Source: RGIG4140 sp045614025 (GTDB lineage Bacteria; Pseudomonadota; Alphaproteobacteria; CAAHEQ01; UBA3637). Taken from it: a stretch of DNA of 64,000 nt. Each line of letters begins with the position of its first letter. Within the stretch, counting starts at the first letter, position 1. Both the position numbers and the translations under genes were made by a program. The notes under the pieces are model-generated. The model was not told where the DNA came from. It did no database searches and saw only the letters and a list, made by a program, of their open reading frames with translations. Shown here one piece after another: positions 34,607 to 44,123 of this stretch. The DNA lies in the NCBI GenBank assembly GCA_045614025.1, contig JAZLCE010000015.1, forward strand, positions 1-64,000. The letters are read 5' to 3'.

Positions 34607-37600
34607 TTATACTTGTTTAATCTCACCTATTCCACCTAGGTGTTGTAATGCCTCCAACGTTTTTTGTGATAATTCATATTTTTCTGAAAGCTCAACTTCA
34701 ATCTCATATCCTTTTACAGTTAAACGCAAAAAGATTTTGCATCTTCCTGGCGCATCTTGTGAAAGAATATTTTTAAGTTCTTGAAGCGTTTCCATTCCCC
34801 CATCTAAATCTAAAATCAAGCAAGAAGCCGTTCTTGCCATTACTTCTGATAAATAATCAACTGACAACAAATTCATTCTGATTTGTTCATCATCTGGTTT
34901 TTTATCCGCACTCATTGTTAATAACAAAGGTTGCCCAGATTTCAATTTATCTTTTGAACTATTTAACACATCTGAAAAACAAATTGCATCAAAAGAACCA
35001 TATTTATCCGTTGCCGTTACAAATGCAAATTTATTTCCTTTTTGACTAATTCGTTCCCGAACAGAAGAAACAATTCCCGCTAATTGAATGCGAACAGCTC
35101 CAGCAACCAACACTTGTTGTTTCACTTCATTGCTTGGAATAACTCTTAACCGCTCAAAAACACTATCAAATGTATCCAATGGATGAGCAGATAAATAAAA
35201 ACCAATCGCTTCAGCTTCTTTTTCAAGTTTTTCAAGGTGAGGCCAATCTGGATAATCACGCATTTTTAAGCCATTAACAGATGTATCTGCTGCGCCAAAT
35301 AAATTAATCTGTGCACTTTTTCTGCTTTGTGTTGCCGTAGAAGCAAAAGCCAAAAAGTTTTCAATATTTTCAAAAAGTTTTGCTCTATTTTTATCTAAAC
35401 AGTCAAAAGCTCCTGATTTAATTAAATTTTCAATATATCTTTTATTTAAAGCTGATGCATCTACTCTTGAAAAAAAGTCTTGAACGGATTTATATGGACC
35501 ATTCTTTTTCCTTTCTTCAACAACTAATTGCATACCACCTTCACCAACATTTCGAACCGCTGAAAGCGCATATCGAACAGCCCCATTTTCAACACTAAAA
35601 TTCACCTCAGATTCATTAATATCTGGAGATAAAACTTGAATTTGCATCTGCGTTAAATCATTTTTAAAAAAGGCCAACTTATCTGTATTGGTTTTATCAA
35701 GCGTCATCGTTGCTGCCATAAACTCAACCGGATAATGAGCTTTCAAAAAGGCTGTTTGATAAGCAATATATGCATAAGCAGCCGCATGAGATTTATTAAA
35801 TCCATACTCAGCAAACTTTGCCATCTTATCAAAAACAAGTTCTGCTGTAGCTCGTTCAACATTATTATTCACCGCTCCTTCAACAAAGATAGAACGCTGT
35901 TTATCCATTTCAGATTTAATCTTTTTACCCATTGCACGACGCAACAAGTCAGCCCCACCCAGTGTATATCCAGCCATCACCTGAGAAATTTGCATAACTT
36001 GTTCTTGGTAAATCATAATCCCATATGTTTCTTTTAAAATGCCTTCTAACATTGGATGCATATAATCTGGGGTTTCTTCACCTCTTTTACGCGCAATATA
36101 GCTTGGAATACTATCCATTGGACCTGGACGATAAAGCGAAACCAAAGCCACAATATCTTCAATTTTATCTGGTTGCATCTCTAACAAGATTTTGCGCATT
36201 CCTGTACTTTCAAGTTGGAATACCCCTGTTGTATTACCAGATTTTAAAAGCTCATATGTTTTTTCATCTTCAAGTGGTAAATTATTAATATCAAATGTAA
36301 CTTCTTCTTTTTGACGAATAAGCTCTAATGTTTTTTCAATCGTTGTTAAAGTTTTTAATCCCAAAAAGTCAAATTTGATTAAACTGGCATCTTCAACAAA
36401 ATGCTTATCATATTGTGTAATCGGCATATCCGAAGATGGGTCTTTATATAATGGAACAATTTGATCTAATGGCTTATTTCCAATTACAACACCAGCAGCA
36501 TGCATTGAAATATTTCGATACATTCCTTCTAATTTCAATGCAATTTCCAATAATCTTGCAATTGTATCATCTGCTTGTGCTTCTTTTTGAAATTCAGGCT
36601 CTTGGTCTAACGCTTCTTGTAATGTAATCCCCAATGTTGGAGGAACTAGTTTAGATAAACGATCAACAACAGGATATGGAACTTGCAACACACGCCCGAC
36701 ATCTCTGATAACCGCCTTTGCTTGTAACTGCCCTAATGCTAAAATTTGGGCAACATGATCAAGACCATATTTTTGTTGAACATATTCTATTGTTTTGGCG
36801 CGATTTTCTTGGCAAAAGTCAACGTCAAAATCTGGCATAGAAACGCGTTCTGGATTTAAAAACCGTTCAAAGAGCAAATTAAAACGAAGTGGATCGATAT
36901 TTGTAATCGTTAAACACCAAGCGACAACAGATCCAGCTCCAGATCCACGACCCGGCCCAACCGGCACACCATTTGCTTTTGACCATTGAATAAAATCAGC
37001 AACAATTAAGAAATATCCTGGGAACCCCATTGTTTTAATAACGCTTAATTCATATAATAAACGTTCATGGTATCTTTTTCGTTCTTCTTCTGAACGTCCT
37101 TGCATACGAATTTCAAAACCAGCCTCAGCCATTTCAGCTAATTTTTCATCTTCTGTTTTCCCGCCACAATCATAATTAGGGAATGCTGGTTTTTTCTTAC
37201 CTGCCAAAAAATAGCACCGTTTTGCAATTTCAACTGTATTTAAAGTCGCCTCTGGCAAATCTTTAAATATTTCAAGCATTTCCTCTTCACTCTTCAAGTA
37301 ATGCTCTGGGGTCACTTTTCTCCGAGAAGCCACATCAACAAATGTTTTATCCGCAATACAAAGCAATGCATCATGGGCTTCATACATATCTGGTGAAACA
37401 AAATATGCCTCATTGGTTGCAACTAAAGGAATATTTAAATCATAGGCGATTTTTAAAAAACCATCTTCTGTTTTTTCTTCAACTTCCGTTCCATGCCGTT
37501 GAATTTCAATATAAAGTCTATCTTGATAAGCATCTTTTAATTGCATCGCAAGCTTTTGAGCAAACTCTATATCACCATCATATACTGAGCGAGCTAAAAT

Positions 37601-38038
37601 CCCTTGCGCGCCACCTGTCAATAAAATCAACCCTTCTGAATGAGCCAACAACTCATCAAAAGTTAAATGAGGAGTACCTTGTTTTCCCTCCCCTGTGTAA
37701 AAATATTTAAAAAATTGAAGCAAAGAAAGATAACCCGCTTCATTTTGAACCAACACAACAACTTTATCAAAAGTTTCTTTATCATCCACAAAAGAATTTG
37801 TTTCCTTTTTAGGTGTTTTAATCAACAATTGACAACCCAAAATAGGCTGAACCCCTGCTTTTACACAAACATCAGCAAAATCCATTGCACCAAAAATATT
37901 ATTCGTATCCGTCATTGCAATGGCTGGAACACCAGAATTAGCCGCCCACTTGGCCAATTCTTTCATTTTAATTGCACCTTCTAAAATAGAATAAGCCGTA
38001 TGAACGCGCAAATGAATAAATTTTGGTGTTGCCGTCAT
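34607..38038 (-). CDS. dnaE: DNA polymerase III alpha subunit
   Basis: A 1143-residue replicative polymerase. An N-terminal PHP domain (FIHLRVHTAYSILEGAI) precedes the palm with GPGRGSGAGSVVAW and the catalytic carboxylates in MPDFDVDFCQENR, then the fingers (YGIMIYQEQVMQIS, NKSHAAAYAYIAYQ) and a C-terminal OB fold (VRIQLAGIVSSVRERISQKGNKFAF). Length and domain order are those of DnaE1. It has its own promoter in the 77-base gap after hisS; the ribosome-binding site is weak. Confidence 0.97.
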   Translation of the reverse strand: MTATPKFIHLRVHTAYSILEGAIKMKELAKWAANSGVPAIAMTDTNNIFGAMDFADVCVKAGVQPILGCQLLIKTPKKETNSFVDDKETFDKVVVLVQNEAGYLSLLQFFKYFYTGEGKQGTPHLTFDELLAHSEGLILLTGGAQGILARSVYDGDIEFAQKLAMQLKDAYQDRLYIEIQRHGTEVEEKTEDGFLKIAYDLNIPLVATNEAYFVSPDMYEAHDALLCIADKTFVDVASRRKVTPEHYLKSEEEMLEIFKDLPEATLNTVEIAKRCYFLAGKKKPAFPNYDCGGKTEDEKLAEMAEAGFEIRMQGRSEEERKRYHERLLYELSVIKTMGFPGYFLIVADFIQWSKANGVPVGPGRGSGAGSVVAWCLTITNIDPLRFNLLFERFLNPERVSMPDFDVDFCQENRAKTIEYVQQKYGLDHVAQILALGQLQAKAVIRDVGRVLQVPYPVVDRLSKLVPPTLGITLQEALDQEPEFQKEAQADDTIARLLEIALKLEGMYRNISMHAAGVVIGNKPLDQIVPLYKDPSSDMPITQYDKHFVEDASLIKFDFLGLKTLTTIEKTLELIRQKEEVTFDINNLPLEDEKTYELLKSGNTTGVFQLESTGMRKILLEMQPDKIEDIVALVSLYRPGPMDSIPSYIARKRGEETPDYMHPMLEGILKETYGIMIYQEQVMQISQVMAGYTLGGADLLRRAMGKKIKSEMDKQRSIFVEGAVNNNVERATAELVFDKMAKFAEYGFNKSHAAAYAYIAYQTAFLKAHYPVEFMAATMTLDKTNTDKLAFFKNDLTQMQIQVLSPDINESEVNFSVENGAVRYALSAVRNVGEGGMQLVVEERKKNGPYKSVQDFFSRVDASALNKRYIENLIKSGAFDCLDKNRAKLFENIENFLAFASTATQSRKSAQINLFGAADTSVNGLKMRDYPDWPHLEKLEKEAEAIGFYLSAHPLDTFDSVFERLRVIPSNEVKQQVLVAGAVRIQLAGIVSSVRERISQKGNKFAFVTATDKYGSFDAICFSDVLNSSKDKLKSGQPLLLTMSADKKPDDEQIRMNLLSVDYLSEVMARTASCLILDLDGGMETLQELKNILSQDAPGRCKIFLRLTVKGYEIEVELSEKYELSQKTLEALQHLGGIGEIKQV

Positions 38039-38077
38039 GAGTTCATCTCTTCATTCTGTTTTTAATATAGAGCTCTT

Positions 38078-38106
38078 ATTTTACTTAAAAATATTATTTT
38101 ATGCAA
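38078..38106 (-). promoter_or_regulatory. Promoter of dnaE
   Basis: On the minus strand TTGCAT, a 17-base spacer and TAAAAT, about 40 bases before the dnaE ATG and immediately after the hisS stop. Confidence 0.65.
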
Positions 38107-38115
38107 GCAAAAAAC

Positions 38116-39486
38116 TTATTTATCAAGGCTTTTGATTACCTTTGTTGTTTTAGAAGAATTTTTTTCCAAAAACCCTTTAAAAACAATTGGCAATTCATCA
38201 TAAGATAAATGAGATTGCTCTCCTGTTGTCATATTTTTCAATGTCACTGTTTGACTTTGAACTTCATCTTCTCCTAAAATTAAAACAAAAGGAACTTGAA
38301 GTTTATTTGCATAGGTTAATTTATTTTTAAATTTACCATCTGCCGCATTTGTTTGCACATTAAATCCATGTTCTCTTAAAAAGCTAGCCACTTTTAAACC
38401 ATACAAAAGAGCTTCTTCTCCCATAGGTAAAACCAAAACATCAGCGGGTGTTTGCGCTAACGGAGAAATTAAATTTTGATCTCTGAGCAAATCAAAAAAC
38501 CTTGTTAATCCAATACTCATCCCAACTCCAGGAAGTTTTCTGTCCGTATAATATTCAGCTAAATTATCATATCGACCACCAGAACAAATGGATCCCCAGT
38601 TTGGATAATCATCTAAAAATGTTTCATAAACAGTTCCTGTGTAATAATCTAATCCTCTGGTAATTTTTAAATCAATTTCAAAAGAATTTTCATCCACACC
38701 CAAATTTTTCATAGCTTCACAAACAAGAGCTAATTCTGAAACACCTTCATTGTATTTTTCATTTTCAATACCTTGTTCTTTAAGAAAACTTAAAATTTCA
38801 TCAATACTTCCTTGTTTCATCGTAAAAGAAGTGATCGTTTCAATTAAATCATCTGACAACATTAAATCTTTTAAACAAGCTTTAACATTTTCAATGCCAA
38901 TTTTATCCGCTTTATCAATAATTCTTAAAATTTCTGCTGATTGCTCGTTCAAACTTAATGACTCAAAAAAACCAATCATAATTTTACGATTATTCAATTT
39001 AATATGAAAACGCTCAAGACCTAATTTTTTTAACACGTGATACATAATAGAAGGCACTTCAGCATCATATACAATAGATAATTTTTCACTTCCAATAATA
39101 TCAATATCGGCTTGATAAAACTCTCTAAACCGACCTTTTTGAGGCCTTTCTCCACGATAATTTTTTGAAATTTGATATCTCTTAAATGGAAATGTTAAAT
39201 CATTTTGATGTTGCGCAACATATCTTGCCAAAGGAACAGTTAAATCAAAACGCATGCATAAATCATTATCACCTTTTTTAAAGCGATAAATTTGTTTTTC
39301 AGTTTCTCCTCCAGCTTTTGCCAATAATACTTCAGATAATTCCAAAACTGGTGTATCCAAACCAACAAAACCAAATGAACGATATGTTTCCTCAACAATA
39401 TTTTTCATTTTATCAAAAACCAACTGCTCAGCTGGCAATAACTCCATAAAGCCAGATAAGATTTTAGGCGTTATTTTCTGTTTCAT
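38116..39486 (-). CDS. hisS: Histidine-tRNA ligase
   Basis: A 456-residue class II synthetase. Motif 2 is in FPFKRYQISKNYRGERPQ with GRFREFYQADIDIIG; the histidine A loop is RGLDYYTGTVYE; motif 3 is GVGMSIGLTRFFDLL. The C-terminal anticodon-binding domain covers about 350-450. It charges tRNA-His. The ATG is preceded by GGAG and overlaps the end of the upstream lipoprotein gene by 23 bases, so translation of the two is likely linked. It is the last gene of the hslO-led run. Confidence 0.96.
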   Translation of the reverse strand: MKQKITPKILSGFMELLPAEQLVFDKMKNIVEETYRSFGFVGLDTPVLELSEVLLAKAGGETEKQIYRFKKGDNDLCMRFDLTVPLARYVAQHQNDLTFPFKRYQISKNYRGERPQKGRFREFYQADIDIIGSEKLSIVYDAEVPSIMYHVLKKLGLERFHIKLNNRKIMIGFFESLSLNEQSAEILRIIDKADKIGIENVKACLKDLMLSDDLIETITSFTMKQGSIDEILSFLKEQGIENEKYNEGVSELALVCEAMKNLGVDENSFEIDLKITRGLDYYTGTVYETFLDDYPNWGSICSGGRYDNLAEYYTDRKLPGVGMSIGLTRFFDLLRDQNLISPLAQTPADVLVLPMGEEALLYGLKVASFLREHGFNVQTNAADGKFKNKLTYANKLQVPFVLILGEDEVQSQTVTLKNMTTGEQSHLSYDELPIVFKGFLEKNSSKTTKVIKSLDK

Positions 39487-39802
39487 TTTTATTCTCCTTC
39501 AACTCTTCAAAAAACTTGGAATTCACACACTCTCCACGTTCTTCAGCAAATCCCACTTTTCCATTTTTATTAAAATATACAAAAGTGATACATTTATCTT
39601 TCCTATATGTCCATACCTGATTAGGATCTTCAGTTAAAACAGTTCTAGGATTCCCTAAAATTTCAATAACTTCCCCTGCGGATCGGCCAATAAATTCCCT
39701 TTTTTGAACACGATTAAATCTTGATGATGTGTCAAAAAAATCGCCTTGTAGTGAACTACAGGCACTCAGCAAGAAAAAAGATACCACTAAAAGATATTTC
39801 AT
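39464..39802 (-). CDS. Small BamE/SmpA-like lipoprotein
   Basis: A 112-residue lipoprotein. The signal peptide ends in the lipobox LSAC with Cys15. A BamE/OmlA-like fold follows: FIGRSAGEVIEILGNPRTVLTE then QVWTYRKDKCITFVYFNKNGKV. Two cysteines (in DKCITF and GECV) may form a disulfide. I start it at 39802, after AAGGAA; the open frame extends 16 residues upstream without a signal-like N-terminus. It could be the BamE of this organism or a relative. The end overlaps hisS by 23 bases. Confidence 0.75.
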   Translation of the reverse strand: MKYLLVVSFFLLSACSSLQGDFFDTSSRFNRVQKREFIGRSAGEVIEILGNPRTVLTEDPNQVWTYRKDKCITFVYFNKNGKVGFAEERGECVNSKFFEELKENKNETENNA

Positions 39803-39859
39803 TTTAAATTCCTTTATCTTCATTTTATATAAATTTATCAAAAAACTCAACTAAAAAAA

Positions 39860-41995
39860 TTAGTCTATAACTTTCTTTTTTTGATTCCAAGGTCTATTTT
39901 CATCTATCTTTGAAAAATCAATCATAATTAAATCTCCCTTTTTAACAAAAAGATCTAACGAACCCATTTGTTTCAACTTTTCTTTTGAAATAAGATTTGG
40001 GCAATTAGAATAATCTTTTTTCGTGAGTTCAAATGTTAAATCTGCATCCTCACAAGAATTTGGTTCAAAAGATATTTTTTTATCTTTAATAAAGATATAA
40101 TCTGGCTTAAATACTTTAGTTTCAACATAAAATTCAGGAACTTGAGAATTTGAAAGAAGCCAATTATCTGAAACAACTTTATGAATATAACTTTCGTTTA
40201 AACGCCAATTCCCCTCTAATGTTTTCACAGCTAAAAGCCTCCCTTCGCGACCCAATTTCATATCACTTTTTGGATATGTTAAGAATGAAAAAGGGAATAA
40301 AAGAATCAAAAGAACACCTATATACTTTAATTTTCCATTCATACATGAAAACAAAATAAAACCAAAAGAAAAAACCAACAATCCCCAAATTGAAAAAGAT
40401 GAAATTGGCACCATTAAATATGGCAACTGGGTAATCTTTTCTCCAACGAAATGAACCATTAGTAAGGCATTTTCAGCCAATCCAAAGAAAACACCATCTA
40501 GTTGAAATGGCATAAAGAAGATTCCAAGAACCAAGAGTGGCATGATTGCTAGTGAAAAAACAAAACTTAATATTAAATTACCAATAATCCCATAAAGAGG
40601 TATCTTATGAAAATGATAAGCAATAAATGGAAAAGAAACAAAAGTCACCAAAACATTTAGCAAAAACAATCCCAATATAAACAGGAAAAAAGATTTTCCA
40701 CTAAAAAAAGAATTTACTTTCTTTTGAATATTCTTTACCAAGACACATAATGTTAAAACTGCCATAAAAGAAAGTTGAAAACCAACACTTAAAATTAAAA
40801 CAGGCTTATAACACAACAATAAAAAGGCAGCTATAAATACCGTTCGAACAGAAAGAGTTTGCCTATTTATAAAAAAGCATAAAAATATGAACCCAGTCAT
40901 AATAAAAGCTCTAACCGCAGGGGGCTCTGCTCCGGTTAAAAGAACATAGAAAAAAGAAACTATAAGCGCAAAAACAGCACTGATACTTCTAATTAAAAAT
41001 GGAGACATAAATCTTTTTAAGGAAACAACAGTTAAAATTAAACGCGTAAAATAATAAATTAAAAATGATAGAAGGCCCACATGAAACCCTGAAACAGAAA
41101 GAATATGCGTTAATCCTAAAGAACGATACAAATATTCAATGGGAGCTGTTATAAAATTCGTATCTCCTAAAAGAAGAGCTTGAATAACTCCTCTCGTATC
41201 CTCTCTTAAAAAAGATAACCGTTCTTTAAGATATGTTTTAAAAGAATCTAAACGAAAGGGCTGTTTTAAACTTTCTTTTACTAAGAAAACAGATGAAAAA
41301 CTTCCAACCGCTTCAACACCTTCAAAAAAAAGAGTTCTTGCCTCATAATAACCACCAATTTGAGTTGGCTCAGCAGGTGGCCTCATTGAAAAACTTTTTC
41401 CACTAATCAAATCTCCTTTTTTCAAAAGAGCTGGCTTTGGTTTCTTAAAAATACATGTATCCGTTGATATTTTCTTACTTTTCTTTTCTAACCCTCTTTG
41501 ATTTGATATTTTTTCTAAAACACTCAAATCCTCGCATATAAACTCTTGAGCATCTGAATTTTTATTTCGAATCAATTTCTTAGAGGCCCACATTCTCACT
41601 TTATTTAAATAAAATTTTTCATCTTTTGTTTCAACTAACACATTTTCAAGTGTTAACCTTAAAGATTGAGGACGCTCATCAATATTTGCGATAGTTCCTG
41701 TTATATCTGCATTTTCAAGTGATTTTTGCAAAAACTTTGTGTCAATAATACTGGTATGAATTTTTGAAATAAAAGCCCCAAAGATGAAGAAAAAAAGAAG
41801 AAGAGAAAAAAATTTAAATTTTTGTTTAAAAAAGAAAAAAAAGGCCATTAGGAGAGATAATAAAAAAAGAGCGCTCAACCCTTTTAAACATGGCTCAAAC
41901 GGCAAGGAAAAATAAACAATGATTCCCAAAATAAAAGATAAAACGAATAAAATTCCTTTATGTTCTTCTTCTACAAGAAAAAAATATGGCTTCAT
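39860..41995 (-). CDS. comEC: DNA-uptake channel protein ComEC/Rec2
   Basis: A 711-residue polytopic membrane protein. The N-terminal hydrophobic pair and OB-like DUF4131 region (about 1-210) come first. The competence domain follows, with ALLLGDTNFI, LGLTHILSVSGFHVGLL and TGAEPPAVRAFIMTG. The C-terminus (about 580-711) is short and lacks a recognisable HxHxDH metallo-beta-lactamase motif, as in many alphaproteobacterial versions. It would pass single-stranded DNA across the inner membrane. There is almost no ribosome-binding site; the upstream lipoprotein ends 2 bases away, so coupling is likely. Confidence 0.92.
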   Translation of the reverse strand: MKPYFFLVEEEHKGILFVLSFILGIIVYFSLPFEPCLKGLSALFLLSLLMAFFFFFKQKFKFFSLLLFFFIFGAFISKIHTSIIDTKFLQKSLENADITGTIANIDERPQSLRLTLENVLVETKDEKFYLNKVRMWASKKLIRNKNSDAQEFICEDLSVLEKISNQRGLEKKSKKISTDTCIFKKPKPALLKKGDLISGKSFSMRPPAEPTQIGGYYEARTLFFEGVEAVGSFSSVFLVKESLKQPFRLDSFKTYLKERLSFLREDTRGVIQALLLGDTNFITAPIEYLYRSLGLTHILSVSGFHVGLLSFLIYYFTRLILTVVSLKRFMSPFLIRSISAVFALIVSFFYVLLTGAEPPAVRAFIMTGFIFLCFFINRQTLSVRTVFIAAFLLLCYKPVLILSVGFQLSFMAVLTLCVLVKNIQKKVNSFFSGKSFFLFILGLFLLNVLVTFVSFPFIAYHFHKIPLYGIIGNLILSFVFSLAIMPLLVLGIFFMPFQLDGVFFGLAENALLMVHFVGEKITQLPYLMVPISSFSIWGLLVFSFGFILFSCMNGKLKYIGVLLILLFPFSFLTYPKSDMKLGREGRLLAVKTLEGNWRLNESYIHKVVSDNWLLSNSQVPEFYVETKVFKPDYIFIKDKKISFEPNSCEDADLTFELTKKDYSNCPNLISKEKLKQMGSLDLFVKKGDLIMIDFSKIDENRPWNQKKKVID

Positions 41996-41997
41996 TT

Positions 41998-42555
41998 TTA
42001 ATAACCACTCTCAATAAATCTTTTTGGCAACTGTTCAAGAGCTTCTTCATCAATCTTATAAATCATCGCATTTAGCATTTTTTCAAAAACAGCTTCCTTT
42101 GCTGAAATTGAGCTACGTTTTGGCAATGAAGATGTTTCATATCCTTGTATATGATATGTATATAAAACTTGATTTTCTTTTTTAAACACAAATCTTAAAG
42201 CATAGGTTAAGGTATACTTTTCATTATCAAACATATACCATTGTGGCATTTTATCATCTATTTTCGTTAAATAAGCCTTTTCAATAATAACATTTAACCG
42301 AACTTTAGAAGCCTCATCACGCGCATAAAACCGATTTAACACCCATTTTTTAAGTGCATTTTCCGGAGTTATGGGCATTTCATCTTCAATATGCGGCAAA
42401 CGATCAAATGTTTCAACTGTTGATTTAACCTCAATAGTTGAAACATTTACAGCTATTTTCTTTTCTTCCTTATATGTGTTTACTTGAACACTTTTAAATT
42501 GAGGAGCCACACAGGCACAACATAAACACAAAAGTAAGAAAGAAAAATATTTCAT
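41998..42555 (-). CDS. Putative lipoprotein of unknown function
   Basis: A 185-residue exported protein with a signal peptide rich in cysteine (FLLLCLCCACV); the likely lipidated residue is Cys15, though the lipobox is not canonical. The mature part is a mixed alpha/beta domain: VNVSTIEVKSTVETFDRLPHIED, ALKKWVLNRFYA, VRLNVIIEKAYLTKI and TYALRFVFKKE. This layout resembles a group of alphaproteobacterial lipoproteins often next to hslO, but I cannot name it. hslO ends immediately before its ATG and comEC follows after 2 bases. Confidence 0.7.
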   Translation of the reverse strand: MKYFSFLLLCLCCACVAPQFKSVQVNTYKEEKKIAVNVSTIEVKSTVETFDRLPHIEDEMPITPENALKKWVLNRFYARDEASKVRLNVIIEKAYLTKIDDKMPQWYMFDNEKYTLTYALRFVFKKENQVLYTYHIQGYETSSLPKRSSISAKEAVFEKMLNAMIYKIDEEALEQLPKRFIESGY

Positions 42556-43398
42556 TTAATTAAAATCCTCATGTTTAAAAACATATTGTGTTCTACAAAA
42601 CTGGCATTCCGTCACAATTTGATCATCTTGATACAACTCTTCTCTTTCATTCTTTGCTAATTTATCCAAAAAACGTCTCATCTGATCTTTATGACATGAA
42701 CAAGAAAAATGAGGAACTGTTGGTTCATAAACGGTTAAATCATTTGCGTGGAATAAGCGATAAAGCAACTGTTCTGGCGCTAATTTATCTGAAAACAACT
42801 CAACATCTTTCACACTATTCATCAAAACATCTATCGTTTCATATAAAGAGGAAACTTCTTCAAAATCATCATCAGCCTTTAATGGCATTTGTTGAACCAT
42901 TAAACAACGCGTTTTTCCATCTTTTTGCCTTACAATCAAATCTGTTTTAATTTGTTCTGAAAGTCTGAAATAATCTAAAACCGTATCAATAAGAGTTTTT
43001 CCAGTTAATGAAACAATCCCTTGATAAGGTTCCTGCCCCAATTGCGTTACAGAAAACAATAATTCGCCATTCCCAAATAAAGCTTCATTCGTTAATTCAT
43101 CTTCACCTGGTAATTTTTCCTCATCATATACCGCATAAGCGCGAACTTGTTTATCATGCGTCACATTAATAAATAAAGATTGAACTGGCCCTGCAGAACG
43201 AACTTGCAACGAAAAAACACCTTGATATTTAATACTTTGAGCTAAAGCCAAAGCTAAAACAACACCCTGCCCCAAAATGTTTTGAACAACAGGCGGGTAA
43301 GAGTGGCATTCCAAAATATCTTGAATTGCCTTATCAGCCCCAATATAAACACCTTTAAAGCGGGCCTCTTCCAAAATAAATGACATAATTGAATCCAT
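42556..43398 (-). CDS. hslO: Redox-regulated chaperone Hsp33
   Basis: A 280-residue protein. The N-terminal domain has ARFKGVYIGADKAIQDIL and LTGKTLIDTVLDYFRLSEQI; the C-terminal redox switch has C-S-C and C-Q-F-C, the four zinc ligands that oxidise to disulfides under stress. Hsp33 then holds unfolding proteins. The start MDSIMSF follows AAGGAG with 6-base spacing. It heads the five-gene run hslO-lipoprotein-comEC-lipoprotein-hisS. Its promoter shares the -35 region with that of recX. Confidence 0.95.
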   Translation of the reverse strand: MDSIMSFILEEARFKGVYIGADKAIQDILECHSYPPVVQNILGQGVVLALALAQSIKYQGVFSLQVRSAGPVQSLFINVTHDKQVRAYAVYDEEKLPGEDELTNEALFGNGELLFSVTQLGQEPYQGIVSLTGKTLIDTVLDYFRLSEQIKTDLIVRQKDGKTRCLMVQQMPLKADDDFEEVSSLYETIDVLMNSVKDVELFSDKLAPEQLLYRLFHANDLTVYEPTVPHFSCSCHKDQMRRFLDKLAKNEREELYQDDQIVTECQFCRTQYVFKHEDFN

Positions 43399-43423
43399 TT
43401 TATACTCCTTAAGATTTTTTTAT

Positions 43424-43452
43424 ATTATGATAAAAAGGTTTTTTCTTGTCAA
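43424..43452 (-). promoter_or_regulatory. Promoter of the hslO run
   Basis: On the minus strand a perfect TTGACA, a 17-base spacer and CATAAT. Its -35 box overlaps the -35 of the divergent recX promoter. Confidence 0.75.
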
Positions 43453-43474
43453 TGATTAAAAAGTATTTTAAACT
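43446..43474 (+). promoter_or_regulatory. Promoter of recX, sharing its -35 with hslO
   Basis: TTGTCA, a 17-base spacer and TAAACT. Bases 43446-43452 (TTGTCAA) serve as -35 on both strands, so the two polymerases should exclude each other. Confidence 0.6.
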
Positions 43475-43494
43475 TCTTTTTAAAGGAAAAACAC

Positions 43495-44028
43495 ATGACA
43501 AAGCAAATCACAAAAACAAGACTTTACAACATAACTCTTTTTTATCTTGAACGATTTGAATCCTCTCGTTTTAAAACTAAAAAAATGTTAGAAAAACGCG
43601 TTCAAAAGGAAAGATTAAAAGGAAATATTATCCCTGATAACATTAATTTATTAATTGATGAAGTTATCCAAAAAATGACTGATCTAGGCTATATTAATGA
43701 CGAGCGTGTTATTCAAAATCAAGTGCGCCGACTTTCAAATGCTGGAAAATCAAAATCGTTTATCTTAAATAAATTAAAACAAGATGGTCTTTCTGAACAA
43801 TCTATCTCTCTTTATTTAAATTCTTTTGATGAAGAAAATTCATGTTCTGATTTAACAAGAGCAACTAACTGGTTGAAAAAGCATAAAAAAGGTCAATTTC
43901 GAAGCAAAGATGCTTCTTTATTCTATCAAAAAGATATGGCTGCTTTAGCAAGAGCTGGATTTTCTTATGCAATTGCCAAAGAAGCATTAGATGTTACTCC
44001 ACCAGACACTGAAAATTATTTTGATTAA
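43495..44028 (+). CDS. recX: RecA modulator RecX
   Basis: A 177-residue helical protein with the RecX three-helix repeats: ITLFYLERFESSRFKTKKMLEKR, then VIQKMTDLGYINDERVIQNQVRR, then FILNKLKQDGLSEQSI and a C-terminal ARAGFSYAIAKEAL. RecX caps or destabilises RecA filaments. recA is not beside it. A good AAAGG ribosome-binding site lies before the ATG. It converges on eno, with a shared terminator between. Confidence 0.85.
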   Translation: MTKQITKTRLYNITLFYLERFESSRFKTKKMLEKRVQKERLKGNIIPDNINLLIDEVIQKMTDLGYINDERVIQNQVRRLSNAGKSKSFILNKLKQDGLSEQSISLYLNSFDEENSCSDLTRATNWLKKHKKGQFRSKDASLFYQKDMAALARAGFSYAIAKEALDVTPPDTENYFD

Positions 44029-44079
44029 TCAACAAGATAAATTAAGCTATTTAAGTTTTAATCAAAAAAAATCAGAATA

Positions 44080-44114
44080 AAAAACACCCGCACCAAATAG
44101 GCACGGGTGTTTTT
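44080..44114. terminator. Bidirectional terminator between recX and eno
   Basis: AAAACACCCG pairs with CGGGTGTTTT around CACCAAATAGGCA, with A and T runs on both sides; it suits eno on the minus strand and recX on the plus strand. Confidence 0.88.
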
Positions 44115-44123
44115 CTTTTTTTC

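Noticed and set aside
39860..41995. ComEC as a frameshifted gene because its C-terminal domain is short
   Set aside because: The reading frame is intact and short ComEC forms are common in alphaproteobacteria.
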